DNA of 64,000 bases from Actinoplanes flavus (GTDB lineage Bacteria > Actinomycetota > Actinomycetes > Mycobacteriales > Micromonosporaceae). The first letter of the stretch is position 1. Every line of letters starts with the position of its first letter. Below the pieces are notes generated by a model that saw only the letters and a program-made list of their open reading frames with translations, did no database searches and was not told the origin of the DNA. A program made the position numbers and the translations under genes. The DNA is taken from positions 124,001 to 188,000 of the forward strand of contig NZ_JAGFNS010000004.1 in assembly GCF_017592555.1 (NCBI RefSeq), read 5' to 3'. Positions 33,423 to 41,045 of the stretch are shown piece after piece.

Positions 33423-33560
33423 GTGACGGACGGCCCTCAAAGAAGTCGTCGATGGTGGCAGAACCCGGCGGCGGTGGCGGCGTTGATCAGCGCCCTCGCC
33501 GCTCTGCTGACCGCCATCGCGACACTCGCAGGTGTGCTCAAGGGGAACGGCCCCGCCTAG
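33423..33560 (+). CDS. 45-aa single-helix membrane peptide downstream of the SOS box
   Basis: GTG at 33423 has an excellent AAAGGAG 8 bases upstream. The peptide starts with a basic, Trp-rich head (TDGPQRSRRWWQNPAAV), has one hydrophobic helix (about residues 17-39, ALISALAALLTAIATLAGVL) and ends KGNGPA. No family is recognised. Position behind a LexA box and a leader ORF recalls SOS-induced membrane toxins such as TisB, but a harmless anchor or a holin-like peptide is possible. The same Trp-Trp-x-Asn-Pro-Ala plus helix form also occurs as a C-terminal membrane anchor in larger actinobacterial proteins, so it might be a gene remnant. Confidence 0.7.
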   Translation: MTDGPQRSRRWWQNPAAVAALISALAALLTAIATLAGVLKGNGPA

Positions 33561-33949
33561 CCTGACAGCTAGAACAGGGCCGTACGTGGTAGGTGGTCCG
33601 CCCTCATCGTTTTGCCGCGTCGGGGGCGGGCCTTCTACGCGTCGAGCGGGCGATGACCCGCTTGATCTCGATTCTCGACGGATACCCCTGCCTGGACGGC
33701 GGTAACGTCGTGCTCTCGCTCGCGAGACTAATCAAGTCTTTCTGACGTGCCTGCGCCTGGGTTTCATCTCCGTGTAAACGGCTGGCTACCGACACCTCGC
33801 ATGATCAGGCATTCGGTGGTGTCAACGGCGGCTGAAAATGGGTTCTGGTCCTGACCCCATCTCGTGATCGCAACTGACCCCAGGGTGTCTGATCCGCGGC
33901 TGAGCAGAACGCGTTTGCGGAGAAGATCGAACTGGCGGCGAAGCCCCTG
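33561..33949. other. Gap with mobile-element debris
   Basis: No confident gene. An open minus frame at 33604-33795 (63 codons, ending RVIARSTRRRPAPDAAKR) has no family match. The part near 33840-33890 contains two TGACCCCA repeats of the sort found at the ends of insertion elements. Composition is lower in GC than the flanks. Confidence 0.45.
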
Positions 33950-34050
33950 GGCCCAGGACGGTGGTCGAATCCACGCTGACGTGCCATGTGATCAACCCGG
34001 CCGCATCAGCCAAGGACTGCAACCCGGTCAGGGCCTGCGCCCACACCCCG
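33950..34050 (-). pseudogene. IS5-family transposase remnant
   Basis: A minus-strand frame reads VWAQALTGLQSLADAAGLI and then TWHVSVDSTTV, which matches the catalytic-site region of IS5/IS427-type DDE transposases (usually ...DADGxIxWxVSVDSTxxRAHQHAAG). The histidine-rich continuation and both ends are missing, so this is a small internal fragment of a dead element. Confidence 0.65.
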
Positions 34051-34281
34051 GCCCGCTGCGTCGGGCCATGTGAGGGTGATTTTCTGGTCGTTGAAACGCC
34101 ACACGGCACGCCAACCGCTGTTCTTGGGTTCGATTCTCGCCACGATCGAACGGTACCCGTGCCCTGGGGAGAAAGGCCAAAATCAATTGACGCCAATGGT
34201 GGTGGTTAAGCGTCGAATGCGCACTCACAGAAGTTGGATAAACATGGACGAAGGCTGGTCGAAATGGGGCCGTAAATGCGA

Positions 34282-34326
34282 CTCGTAACCCCTCGGTCGC
34301 GAGTTCGAGTCCCGCTTGCCCCGCCA
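34282..34326 (+). tRNA. 3' half of a tRNA gene (att-like fragment, not a working tRNA)
   Basis: From position 32 to the 3' CCA the spacing is exactly that of a tRNA: loop CTCGTAA (anticodon CGT), 5-base 3' anticodon stem CCCCT, 5-base variable loop CGGTC, T-stem GCGAG and CCCGC (one A-C mismatch) around TTCGAGT, acceptor strand TTGCCCC, G, CCA. The 5' half does not pair and is not tRNA. Integrases often use the anticodon-loop-to-3'-end part of tRNA genes, so this is a likely attachment-site remnant. Confidence 0.6.
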
Positions 34327-34333
34327 AGTGAAG

Positions 34334-34371
34334 CCTGGGCCGGCTTCATTCACTCCGGCCGGTGATCGCAG
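34334..34371 (+). repeat. 38-bp direct repeat, right copy
   Basis: One mismatch to 32626-32663. It begins 7 bases after the tRNA fragment and would again encode the CHAT C-terminus (WAGFIHSGR, stop). The two copies frame 1.7 kb of low-GC, remnant-rich DNA. Confidence 0.85.
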
Positions 34372-34466
34372 CGGGCCGTGACGAGGTCTGCGATCGCGGC
34401 CCGCAGGCTTTCGGCCGCATGGCCTGGCCTCGTCGTGGCCCGGGACGGCGAGGCCGATCCTGCCAT

Positions 34467-35138
34467 TCAGGACGATCCATTCGACGGGCCGAAGTCCAGG
34501 ACGGCCCCGAGCGGAACTGGTCCCTCGCCCGCGTAGTCGCCGCCCAGCGATGCCGCTGGTGAGTCGTCCTCGGCGAGCGTCAGACTGGGCCAGGGCCCGG
34601 CGAGCGCTGCGTCGTCCAGGGTGATGCCGAGGTGCTCGAGTACGAGGGCCACCACTGGAGCCATCCCGGCGCCCTCGCCTTCGTGGGCGGCGAGCACCTC
34701 CTCCACCCGATCCCACCAGGGGCCGAACGGTTCAGACCGGCTGTGCCGCATCCCGGGCTCGAAGTACTCGACGCACTCTCCGTCGCGCCAGTACTGGAAG
34801 ACGTCGATGCCTTCGGTGGTCGCCACACTGTACGTCTCAGTTCCCCGAGACAACTCCGCGAGCGATTCCTCCGCAAGGCCGATGCTGCCGTCCTCCTCGA
34901 CGCAGAAGACCCATTCACCGATCCTGCCGGCCCGCAGCAGCGACACCGTCCCGTCACCTGATTCGCCCGAGACCAAGTCCGAGGCCGCGTCCCAGTCGAG
35001 CAGACGTGCCTGGTCCGGGTCGGCCCCGTACCGGGCGAACACGTCCTCGGGGCCGAGTGCGCGGGTGAAGGTAACGCATAGCCAAGTCCTCGCCCCGCGG
35101 AGCGGGCGGGACGGGGAATTCGGCGGTGGGCGGTCCAC
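34467..35138 (-). CDS. DUF6461-family protein
   Basis: 223 aa. It has the conserved core of this actinobacterial family (LCVTFTRALGPEDVFARYGA, GEWVFCVEEDGSIGL, ELSRGTETYSVATTEGIDVF, QYWRDGECVEYFEPG). Function is unknown; members are often encoded near defence or toxin islands. The first 17 residues from the GTG at 35138 are Pro/Arg-rich and unlike the usual N-terminus, so the 5' end may have been replaced, or the true start may be elsewhere. Confidence 0.82.
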   Translation of the reverse strand: MDRPPPNSPSRPLRGARTWLCVTFTRALGPEDVFARYGADPDQARLLDWDAASDLVSGESGDGTVSLLRAGRIGEWVFCVEEDGSIGLAEESLAELSRGTETYSVATTEGIDVFQYWRDGECVEYFEPGMRHSRSEPFGPWWDRVEEVLAAHEGEGAGMAPVVALVLEHLGITLDDAALAGPWPSLTLAEDDSPAASLGGDYAGEGPVPLGAVLDFGPSNGSS

Positions 35139-35156
35139 CGCGTACCGGAAATGGGT

Positions 35157-35630
35157 TTATTGAAGGCCGGAGCGGACTGAGGTGATGCGCTGGGTGTTGA
35201 AGCCGAGCCAGTGCATGCGGCCTACGTAGCGGGCGTGTTCGACTTTCAGGCAGCGATCCACGATGACGGTGAGGCCGCCGGATGTGGCGATATCGGCGCC
35301 CTCCTGGTTGATCACGCCGAACTGGGTCCACAGTGTGTCCGCTCCGATCGCCACCGCCTCCCGGGCGATCTGCGGCAACGCGCTCGGGGCGCGGAAGACG
35401 TTCACCACGTCGACCGGTACGGGCACGTCGGCGAGACTCGGGTAGGACGTCTCCCCGAGGATCGTGGACTCGCGTGGGTTGACCGGGATGACGCGGTAGC
35501 CGTGCCGCCGCATGTAGTAGCCGACGAAATAGCTGGCTCTCAACTCGTTTCCGGACAGGCCGACGATCGCGATCGTCTTCGCCGTGTTGAGCACCCGCTG
35601 GATGGTCAGCGGATCCTGGTATCGATTCAC
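35157..35630 (-). CDS. CoA-binding domain protein (YccU-like)
   Basis: 157 aa, one Rossmann-like CoA-binding domain (TIAIVGLSGNELRASYFVGY, then YRVIPVNPRESTILGE). Small stand-alone proteins of this kind often travel with methionine synthesis genes; their role is not established. GTG at 35630 overlaps the metY stop (GTGA), so it is the third gene of the metX-metY operon. Confidence 0.9.
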   Translation of the reverse strand: MNRYQDPLTIQRVLNTAKTIAIVGLSGNELRASYFVGYYMRRHGYRVIPVNPRESTILGETSYPSLADVPVPVDVVNVFRAPSALPQIAREAVAIGADTLWTQFGVINQEGADIATSGGLTVIVDRCLKVEHARYVGRMHWLGFNTQRITSVRSGLQ

Positions 35631-36928
35631 CGTTCCGCCACCTCCCGGAAGCCCTGCTCCAGGTCCCAGATCAGGTCCTCGACCGACTCGGTGCCGACCG
35701 ACAGCCGGACCGTTCCCGGCCCGACCCCGGCGGCCCGCAGCTCGTCGTCGCTCAGTTGCCGGTGTGTGGTGCTGGCCGGATGGATGATGAGGCTCTTCGC
35801 GTCGCCGATGTTTGCCAGGTGTGACCACAGCCGGACGCCGCGGATGAGGGTCTGGCCGCCGTCGCGCCCGCCCGCGCAGTCGAACGAGAAGACCGCGCCC
35901 GCGCCGAGCGGAAGATACCTCTCCACCAGCGGCTGGTAGCGGCTGCCGGGCAGGCCCGGGTAGGTGATGTTCGAGGCCAGCGGGTGGGTGGACAGGAACT
36001 CGGCGACCCGCCGGGCGTTGGCCACGTGCCGTTCCATCCGCAGTGACAGCGTCTCCAGGCCTTGGAGGAACAGGAACGCGTTGAACGGCGACATCGCGCC
36101 ACCCAGGTCCCGCAGCGTCTCGGCGCGCAGCTTCATGAGGTAGCCGTAGGTGCCGAACGTCTCGTGGAACTTCAAGCCGTGGTACGCGGGCGAGGGGTCG
36201 GCGACCACCGGGAAACGGCCGTTGGACCAGTCGAACGTGCCGGCCTCCACGACCACGCCGCCGATGCTGGTGCCGTGCCCGCCGATGAACTTGGTGGCCG
36301 AGTGCACCACGATGTCGGCGCCCCAGTCGATCGGCCGGCACAGGTACGGCGTGGCGAACGTGTTGTCCACGATCAGCGGTAGCCCGTGCTCGTGGGCGAT
36401 CCCGGCGATCGTGGCGATGTCCAGGACGTTGCCGCCCGGATTGCCGATCGTCTCGCCGAAGAACGCCTTCGTGGTGTCCCGGACCGCCTTGCGCCAGAGT
36501 GCCGGGTCGTCCGGGTCCACCCAGGTCAGCTCCACGTTCATCTTGCGCAGCAGGTGTTTGAGCTGGTTGACGGTGCCGCCGTAGAGCGCCGCCGAGGCGA
36601 CCACGTGGTCACCCGGCTCCAGCAGGGTGAACAGGGCCGCCGCCTGGGCCGCGATGCCGCTGGCGAAGGCGACCGCGCCGCTGCCGCCCTCCAGGTTCGC
36701 CACCCGCTCCTCGAAGACGGCCACGGTCGGGTTCATGATCCGCGAGTACGTGTTGCCGTACTCCTGGAGGTTGAAGTAGGCGGCCGCCGACTCCGGATCC
36801 TCGAACACGTAGCTGGTGGTCTGGAAGATCGGCACCGCCCGGGCGCCGGTGTTCGGATCCGGCCGCTGCCCGGCGTGCAGCTGTCTGGTCTCGAACCCGA
36901 ACTCGTGCGGCTCCTCCGCCCGGCTCAC
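35627..36928 (-). CDS. metY: O-acetylhomoserine sulfhydrylase (MetY)
   Basis: 433 aa PLP enzyme of the Cys/Met metabolism family, converting O-acetylhomoserine and sulfide to homocysteine. The PLP lysine is Lys213 in VVHSATKFIGGHG; the phosphate-binding YSRIMNPT and the C-terminal SVGTESVEDLIWDL are typical. The start is GTG at 36928 with GGAGG 7 bases upstream, rather than the open frame reaching 36967. It follows metX by 45 bp, giving direct sulfhydrylation from homoserine. Confidence 0.94.
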   Translation of the reverse strand: MSRAEEPHEFGFETRQLHAGQRPDPNTGARAVPIFQTTSYVFEDPESAAAYFNLQEYGNTYSRIMNPTVAVFEERVANLEGGSGAVAFASGIAAQAAALFTLLEPGDHVVASAALYGGTVNQLKHLLRKMNVELTWVDPDDPALWRKAVRDTTKAFFGETIGNPGGNVLDIATIAGIAHEHGLPLIVDNTFATPYLCRPIDWGADIVVHSATKFIGGHGTSIGGVVVEAGTFDWSNGRFPVVADPSPAYHGLKFHETFGTYGYLMKLRAETLRDLGGAMSPFNAFLFLQGLETLSLRMERHVANARRVAEFLSTHPLASNITYPGLPGSRYQPLVERYLPLGAGAVFSFDCAGGRDGGQTLIRGVRLWSHLANIGDAKSLIIHPASTTHRQLSDDELRAAGVGPGTVRLSVGTESVEDLIWDLEQGFREVAER

Positions 36929-36973
36929 ACCGTCACCTCCGCTTCGCTGCGGCGCCGACATGCGCAAGCTCGC

Positions 36974-38122
36974 TCATGAGATCTTCTCCTCCAGGAAGTC
37001 GCGGACGATGGGGGTCTGCCGGGCCTCCTCCAGCAGGAAACAGTCGTGACCGTAGGGCGCGTCGATGACGTGGTTCGCCACCGGTTTCCCCAGCCGGGTC
37101 AGCACGTCGGCGATCTCCCGGGAGGCGGACGGCGGGTAGAGCCAGTCGGAGCTGAACGAGATCAGCAGCGTCCGCGCCTGGACGCGAGCCAGCGCCGCCT
37201 CCAGCGAGCCGTGGTCGCGGGCCAGGTCGAAGTAGGTGAGCGCCCGGGACGTGTAGAGGTAGGTGTTGGCGTCGAAGCGGCGCACGAACGAGGCGGCCTG
37301 ATGGCGCAGGTAGCTCTCCACCTCGTACTCGGGCTCGCTGATCGTGTAGCGGATGTCGGCGCCGGATTGCAGGCGGCGCCCGAATTTCGCCGCCAGGCCG
37401 GGCGCTGACAGGTAGGTGATGTGCCCGACCATGCGGGCCACGCCCATCCCGGCGTCGGGGGAGCGGCCGGTGCCGTAGTAGCGGCCACCCTGCCAGTCGG
37501 GGTCGCGCTGGATCGACTCACGGGCGATCGCGTTCCACGCCACCCCCTGTGGTTGCAGCGCGTGCGTGGAGGCGATGACGACGATCGCGCCGACCGCATC
37601 CGGGTGGTCGACGGCCCATTGCAGGGCCTGCATGCCGCCGAGGGAGCCGCCGGCCACCGCGGCCAGCCGGTCGATGCCGAGCTGGGCCAGGAAGGCGCGT
37701 TCACACCGGACCATGTCGGCGACCGTGATCACCGGGAAGTCCGGCCCGTACGGTTCGCCGGTGGCCGGATCGACCGACGACGGGCCGGTCGTGCCACGGC
37801 AGCCGCCAAGCAGATTGGTGGAGACCACGAACCAGCGGTCGGTGTCGAACGCCTTGCCGGGCCCGATCATCCCGTCCCACCAGCCGAGGCTCTTCTCGAA
37901 ACCCTCCCGGGTGCCCTCCTGCGGGGGAACCGCGGCGATTCCGGCGGCGTGTGCGTCACCGGAGAGCGCGTGGCAGACGAGAATGACGTTGTCCCGATCG
38001 GGGGCGAGGGTGCCGTACGTCTCGTAGGCCACCCGGACCGACCGCAGCTCGCGCCCACAGTCGAGCGGCAGTGGTTCCGGCAGGTCCAGGAACCGCGTCT
38101 TTACCACACCGACTGTCGTCAT
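36974..38122 (-). CDS. metX: Homoserine O-acetyltransferase (MetX)
   Basis: 382 aa alpha/beta-hydrolase-fold enzyme that acetylates homoserine. The nucleophile is Ser160 in AGGSLGGMQ; the acid and base are in SFSSDWLYPP and PYGHDCFLLE. Full family length. ATG at 38122. First gene of the metX-metY-CoA-binding operon, which gives homocysteine from homoserine and sulfide. Confidence 0.95.
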   Translation of the reverse strand: MTTVGVVKTRFLDLPEPLPLDCGRELRSVRVAYETYGTLAPDRDNVILVCHALSGDAHAAGIAAVPPQEGTREGFEKSLGWWDGMIGPGKAFDTDRWFVVSTNLLGGCRGTTGPSSVDPATGEPYGPDFPVITVADMVRCERAFLAQLGIDRLAAVAGGSLGGMQALQWAVDHPDAVGAIVVIASTHALQPQGVAWNAIARESIQRDPDWQGGRYYGTGRSPDAGMGVARMVGHITYLSAPGLAAKFGRRLQSGADIRYTISEPEYEVESYLRHQAASFVRRFDANTYLYTSRALTYFDLARDHGSLEAALARVQARTLLISFSSDWLYPPSASREIADVLTRLGKPVANHVIDAPYGHDCFLLEEARQTPIVRDFLEEKIS

Positions 38123-38131
38123 CAGGAAACA

Positions 38132-38160
38132 ACGCTAGGCCAGGCCAAGATCATTGTCTA
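38132..38160 (-). promoter_or_regulatory. Promoter of the metX operon
   Basis: On the minus strand TAGACA (38160-38155), a 17-base spacer and TAGCGT (38137-38132), ending about 10 bases before the metX start. The short leader leaves no room for an S-adenosylmethionine riboswitch. Confidence 0.55.
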
Positions 38161-38211
38161 GCATCCCGATGGGTGTTGTAGAAGAGTGGATCAAGCGGAA
38201 GGATTCCAGCC

Positions 38212-38760
38212 ATGACCACCACCGATAACGGCGTCAACGTTCAGGCCCTGCTCGATGCGCGTGAGGCCCTCAAGGGTGCGCCGGAGGCCGCCCAGTTCAT
38301 CTGGCGGGCCACCTCCACGTGGAAGAACGGCGTGCACAGCACCACCACGATCCAGAACTTCTTCGGTCTCGGCCAGGAGCAGTCGCACAAGACGAAGACC
38401 GAGTTCACCGCCGACCACCCGGAGATCTTCGCGGCCGAGGACAACGGCATCACCCCGATCGAGTACCTTCTGGTCGGCCTGGCCGGCTGCCTCACCGCCG
38501 GCGTCGCCTCGGTCGCCCAGAACCGGGGCATCCAACTGCGTTCGGTCACGTCGACGGTCGAGGGCAACCACGACATCCGCGGCATCCTCGGCGCCGACAG
38601 CGACGTCCGTAACGGCTTCAACGACGTCAAGGTCACCTTCGCCATCGACGCCGACGCCAGCCGTGAGGAGATCGAGGCCCTGGTCGCGCAGTCGCAGAAG
38701 CGGTCCGCCGTCTACGACGCGCTCACCAACCCGACCAGCGTCACGGTCGAGGTCGCCTGA
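38212..38760 (+). CDS. OsmC-family protein
   Basis: 182 aa OsmC/Ohr fold, a hydroperoxide-detoxifying thiol protein family. The cysteine in VGLAGCLTAG lies on the central helix; I do not see the second catalytic cysteine of classical OsmC, so a different redox chemistry is possible. GGAAGG precedes the ATG at 38212. It is followed directly by the flavoprotein gene (TGAGTG), so the two are coupled. Confidence 0.88.
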   Translation: MTTTDNGVNVQALLDAREALKGAPEAAQFIWRATSTWKNGVHSTTTIQNFFGLGQEQSHKTKTEFTADHPEIFAAEDNGITPIEYLLVGLAGCLTAGVASVAQNRGIQLRSVTSTVEGNHDIRGILGADSDVRNGFNDVKVTFAIDADASREEIEALVAQSQKRSAVYDALTNPTSVTVEVA

Positions 38761-39987
38761 GTGTCGCAACGGGTCACCACGGTCGTCATCGGCGCCGGGC
38801 ACGCCGGCCTCGCCGCCAGCCACTTCCTGAGCGAGCGGTCGATCGACCACATCGTGCTGGAGCGGGGCCGGATCGCCAACTCGTGGCGGCGGGAACGCTG
38901 GGACTCGCTGCGCCTGCTCACGCCGAACTGGCTGAACCGGCTGCCCGGCCACGGGTACGGCGGGCCGGATCCGGACGGGTACATGACGGCCGGCCAGGTG
39001 GCCGACTTCATCGGCGACTTCGCGACGGACACCGCCGCGCCGGTCCGGGAGAACACCGCGGTCACTTCGGTACGGCGTACCGATGGCGGCTATCGGGTCT
39101 CCACCGACGAGGGTGACCTGGACTGCGCGACCGTCGTGATCGCGTCTGGCGCGTGCAACGCGCCGGTCGTGCCGGAGTGTGCGGCCGGCGTGCCCGACGG
39201 GATCACGCAGCTGACCCCGTTCGAGTACCGCAACCCCGGATCGCTGCCCGACGGCGGGGTGCTCGTGGTCGGGGCGTCGGCGACCGGCGTGCAACTCGCC
39301 GCCGAGGTGCGACGGTCCGGGCGGCCGGTCGTGCTGTCGGTGGGCGAGCACGTACGCCTGCCACGGACCTATCGTGGCCGTGACGTGCTGTGGTGGATGG
39401 ACGCGGCCGGGGTGTGGGCGCAGCGTTACGACGAGATCGAGGACCTCGCCCGCGCCCGGCGGTTGCCGTCGCCGCAACTGGTCGGGGAACCGGGCACCAC
39501 CATCGACCTCAACGCGCTGACCGGGCTCGGCGTCGAACCGGTCGGGCGGCTGGCGGTGGTCCGGGACGGGGTGGCGCTGTTCTCCGGCGGCCTGCGCAAC
39601 GTCTGCTCGCTGGCCGACCTCAAGATGAGACGGCTGCTGGCCGGATTCGACGAGTGGGCCGGGATCGGTGACGGCCCGGCCGGGTTCGAGCCGACCCGGA
39701 TTCCGGCCGCGCCGAGGCTGCGGCTCGACCTGCGGGGCGGCGAGATCGCCACGATCATCTGGGCGACCGGGTTCCGTCCCGACTACCGCTGGCTGGACGT
39801 GCCGGTCGTCGACGAGAAGGGCCGGCTGCGCCACGACGGCGGTGTCGTGGACAGTCCGGGGCTTTACGCGCTGGGCCTGCCGGTGCTGCGCCGCCGCAGG
39901 TCGACACTGCTGCACGGCATCGAGGACGACGCCCGCTTCGTCGCCGGGCACCTGGCCGAGCGGCTCACGCCAAGGGTAGTCGCATGA
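38761..39987 (+). CDS. Flavin-containing monooxygenase-like NAD(P)/FAD oxidoreductase
   Basis: 408 aa. FAD-binding motif GAGHAGLAA at residues 11-19, second dinucleotide motif VVGASATGVQLAAE near 175, and the ATGFRPDYRWLD segment before the C-terminus typical of FMO-like enzymes. Possibly acts on sulfur or nitrogen compounds. The GTG at 38761 follows the OsmC stop with no gap. Its 3' end overlaps the convergent GNAT gene by 23 bp. Confidence 0.88.
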   Translation: MSQRVTTVVIGAGHAGLAASHFLSERSIDHIVLERGRIANSWRRERWDSLRLLTPNWLNRLPGHGYGGPDPDGYMTAGQVADFIGDFATDTAAPVRENTAVTSVRRTDGGYRVSTDEGDLDCATVVIASGACNAPVVPECAAGVPDGITQLTPFEYRNPGSLPDGGVLVVGASATGVQLAAEVRRSGRPVVLSVGEHVRLPRTYRGRDVLWWMDAAGVWAQRYDEIEDLARARRLPSPQLVGEPGTTIDLNALTGLGVEPVGRLAVVRDGVALFSGGLRNVCSLADLKMRRLLAGFDEWAGIGDGPAGFEPTRIPAAPRLRLDLRGGEIATIIWATGFRPDYRWLDVPVVDEKGRLRHDGGVVDSPGLYALGLPVLRRRRSTLLHGIEDDARFVAGHLAERLTPRVVA

Positions 39988-40471
39988 TGGTCAGGTCCAG
40001 CCAGCGGCCGAATTTCGTGCCCACCTCACGAATCGTGCCGGCGTGCTCGAACCCGAACCGCTCGTGCAGCCGGATTGACGACGTGTTGCCCGCCTCGATG
40101 CCGGCCACCATGACGTGGTGCCCGGCCTCCCGCGCGGCGGCGATCACCGTCGTCATCAGGGCCGATCCGATGCCGAGGCCGTGCCGGTCCTCGCGGACGT
40201 ACACCGAGTTCTCCACCGTGTGCCGGTAGCCGTCGAGCGGCCGCCACGGTCCGTAGGTGGCGAATCCGGCCACCTGCCCATCGATTTCAGCCACGAACGC
40301 CGAACCCCGTGCCAGGTGCGCTGCCAGCCACGCGGTCGCCTCGGCCGCCGACTGCGGCGTCTCGGTCCACAGCGCCGTCGTCTGCTCGATGGCCCGGTTG
40401 CGGATCGCCCGGATGCCCTCCATGTCACCGACGTCGGCCGCCCGGATCGTCGTCTCGTATATTAGATTCAT
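39965..40471 (-). CDS. GNAT N-acetyltransferase (Pat/MnaT-like)
   Basis: 168 aa, full-length GNAT domain of the phosphinothricin/methionine-derivative acetyltransferase branch (IRAADVGDMEGIRAIRNRAI, VYVREDRHGLGIGSALM with the acetyl-CoA loop, GIEAGNTSSIRLHERFGFEH). It probably detoxifies an amino-acid-like compound. Its ATG (40471-40469) overlaps the ATG of the divergent XRE gene within CATG and lies inside a 22-bp imperfect palindrome. Confidence 0.92.
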   Translation of the reverse strand: MNLIYETTIRAADVGDMEGIRAIRNRAIEQTTALWTETPQSAAEATAWLAAHLARGSAFVAEIDGQVAGFATYGPWRPLDGYRHTVENSVYVREDRHGLGIGSALMTTVIAAAREAGHHVMVAGIEAGNTSSIRLHERFGFEHAGTIREVGTKFGRWLDLTIMRLPLA

Positions 40472-40480
40472 GTCCAATAT
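40459..40480. promoter_or_regulatory. Operator palindrome over two divergent start codons
   Basis: ATATTAGA-N6-TCCAATAT, arms matching in 7 of 8 positions. The six central bases TTCATG contain the start codons of both the GNAT gene (minus) and the XRE-cupin gene (plus). It is AT-rich in a very GC-rich setting. Binding by the XRE protein would silence both genes. Confidence 0.65.
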
Positions 40481-41045
40481 CGTAGACCCGCTGGTGGGGC
40501 GAATCGCAAGCCGCATCCGGTCGGAGCGCGAAGGCCGCCGGTGGACCCTGGCCCAGCTCGCCGACGCCTCCGGGGTGTCACCCGCGATGATCAGCCGGAT
40601 CGAGCGCGGCGAGAGCAGCCCCACCGCCGTCATCCTGGGCAAACTGTCGGCCGCCTTCCAGCTCAGCATCGCCGCCCTGCTCGCCGAGACCGACTCTGAG
40701 CCGGTGAGCGGGGTCCGCCGCCGGGACGAGGCCGTCGAGTGGCGGGATCCCGCGACCGGTTACCGGCGCCGCCAGATCACCGGCCCCGACTTCCCGGCCG
40801 AGATCGCCGAGATCCACCTGCCGCCAGGCGCCCGGGTGCCCTACCCGGCGGCCGCGTTCGCCTTCATCCGGCAGGTCGTGTGGGTCCTCGACGGCGAGCT
40901 CACCTTCCACGACGGCGACACCGTGCACGTGCTCGGGCCGGGCGACACCATCGAGCTCGGCGAACCGGCGGAACGGGCCTTCGTCAACGCCACCGGCAGC
41001 GAGTGCCGGTACACCGTGATCCTCACTCGGCACACCGCGCCGTGA
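40470..41045 (+). CDS. XRE-family regulator with C-terminal cupin
   Basis: 191 aa. Helix-turn-helix at about residues 10-65 (LAQLADASGVSPAMISRIER), cupin at about 110-185 (VVWVLDGELTFHDGDTVHVL). Such proteins sense a small ligand through the cupin. With its ATG at 40470 in the centre of a palindrome and overlapping the GNAT start, there is no room for a 5' leader in either direction, so both mRNAs must be leaderless. The MFS gene follows by GTGA overlap, giving a regulator-exporter operon opposite an acetyltransferase. Confidence 0.92.
   Translation: MSNIVDPLVGRIASRIRSEREGRRWTLAQLADASGVSPAMISRIERGESSPTAVILGKLSAAFQLSIAALLAETDSEPVSGVRRRDEAVEWRDPATGYRRRQITGPDFPAEIAEIHLPPGARVPYPAAAFAFIRQVVWVLDGELTFHDGDTVHVLGPGDTIELGEPAERAFVNATGSECRYTVILTRHTAP

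Noticed and set aside
32779..33426. 215-codon plus-strand ORF through the SOS box
   Set aside because: Mixed composition with no domain; it runs through the LexA box and the leader ORF and overlaps the better-supported 45-aa gene in another frame.
34266..34326. Complete tRNA gene
   Set aside because: Only the 3' half fits; the 60 bases available from GGGGC are too few and the 5' side of the anticodon stem does not pair.
38123..38211. S-adenosylmethionine riboswitch before metX
   Set aside because: The metX leader is only about 10-20 bases after a good promoter, with no space for a riboswitch.
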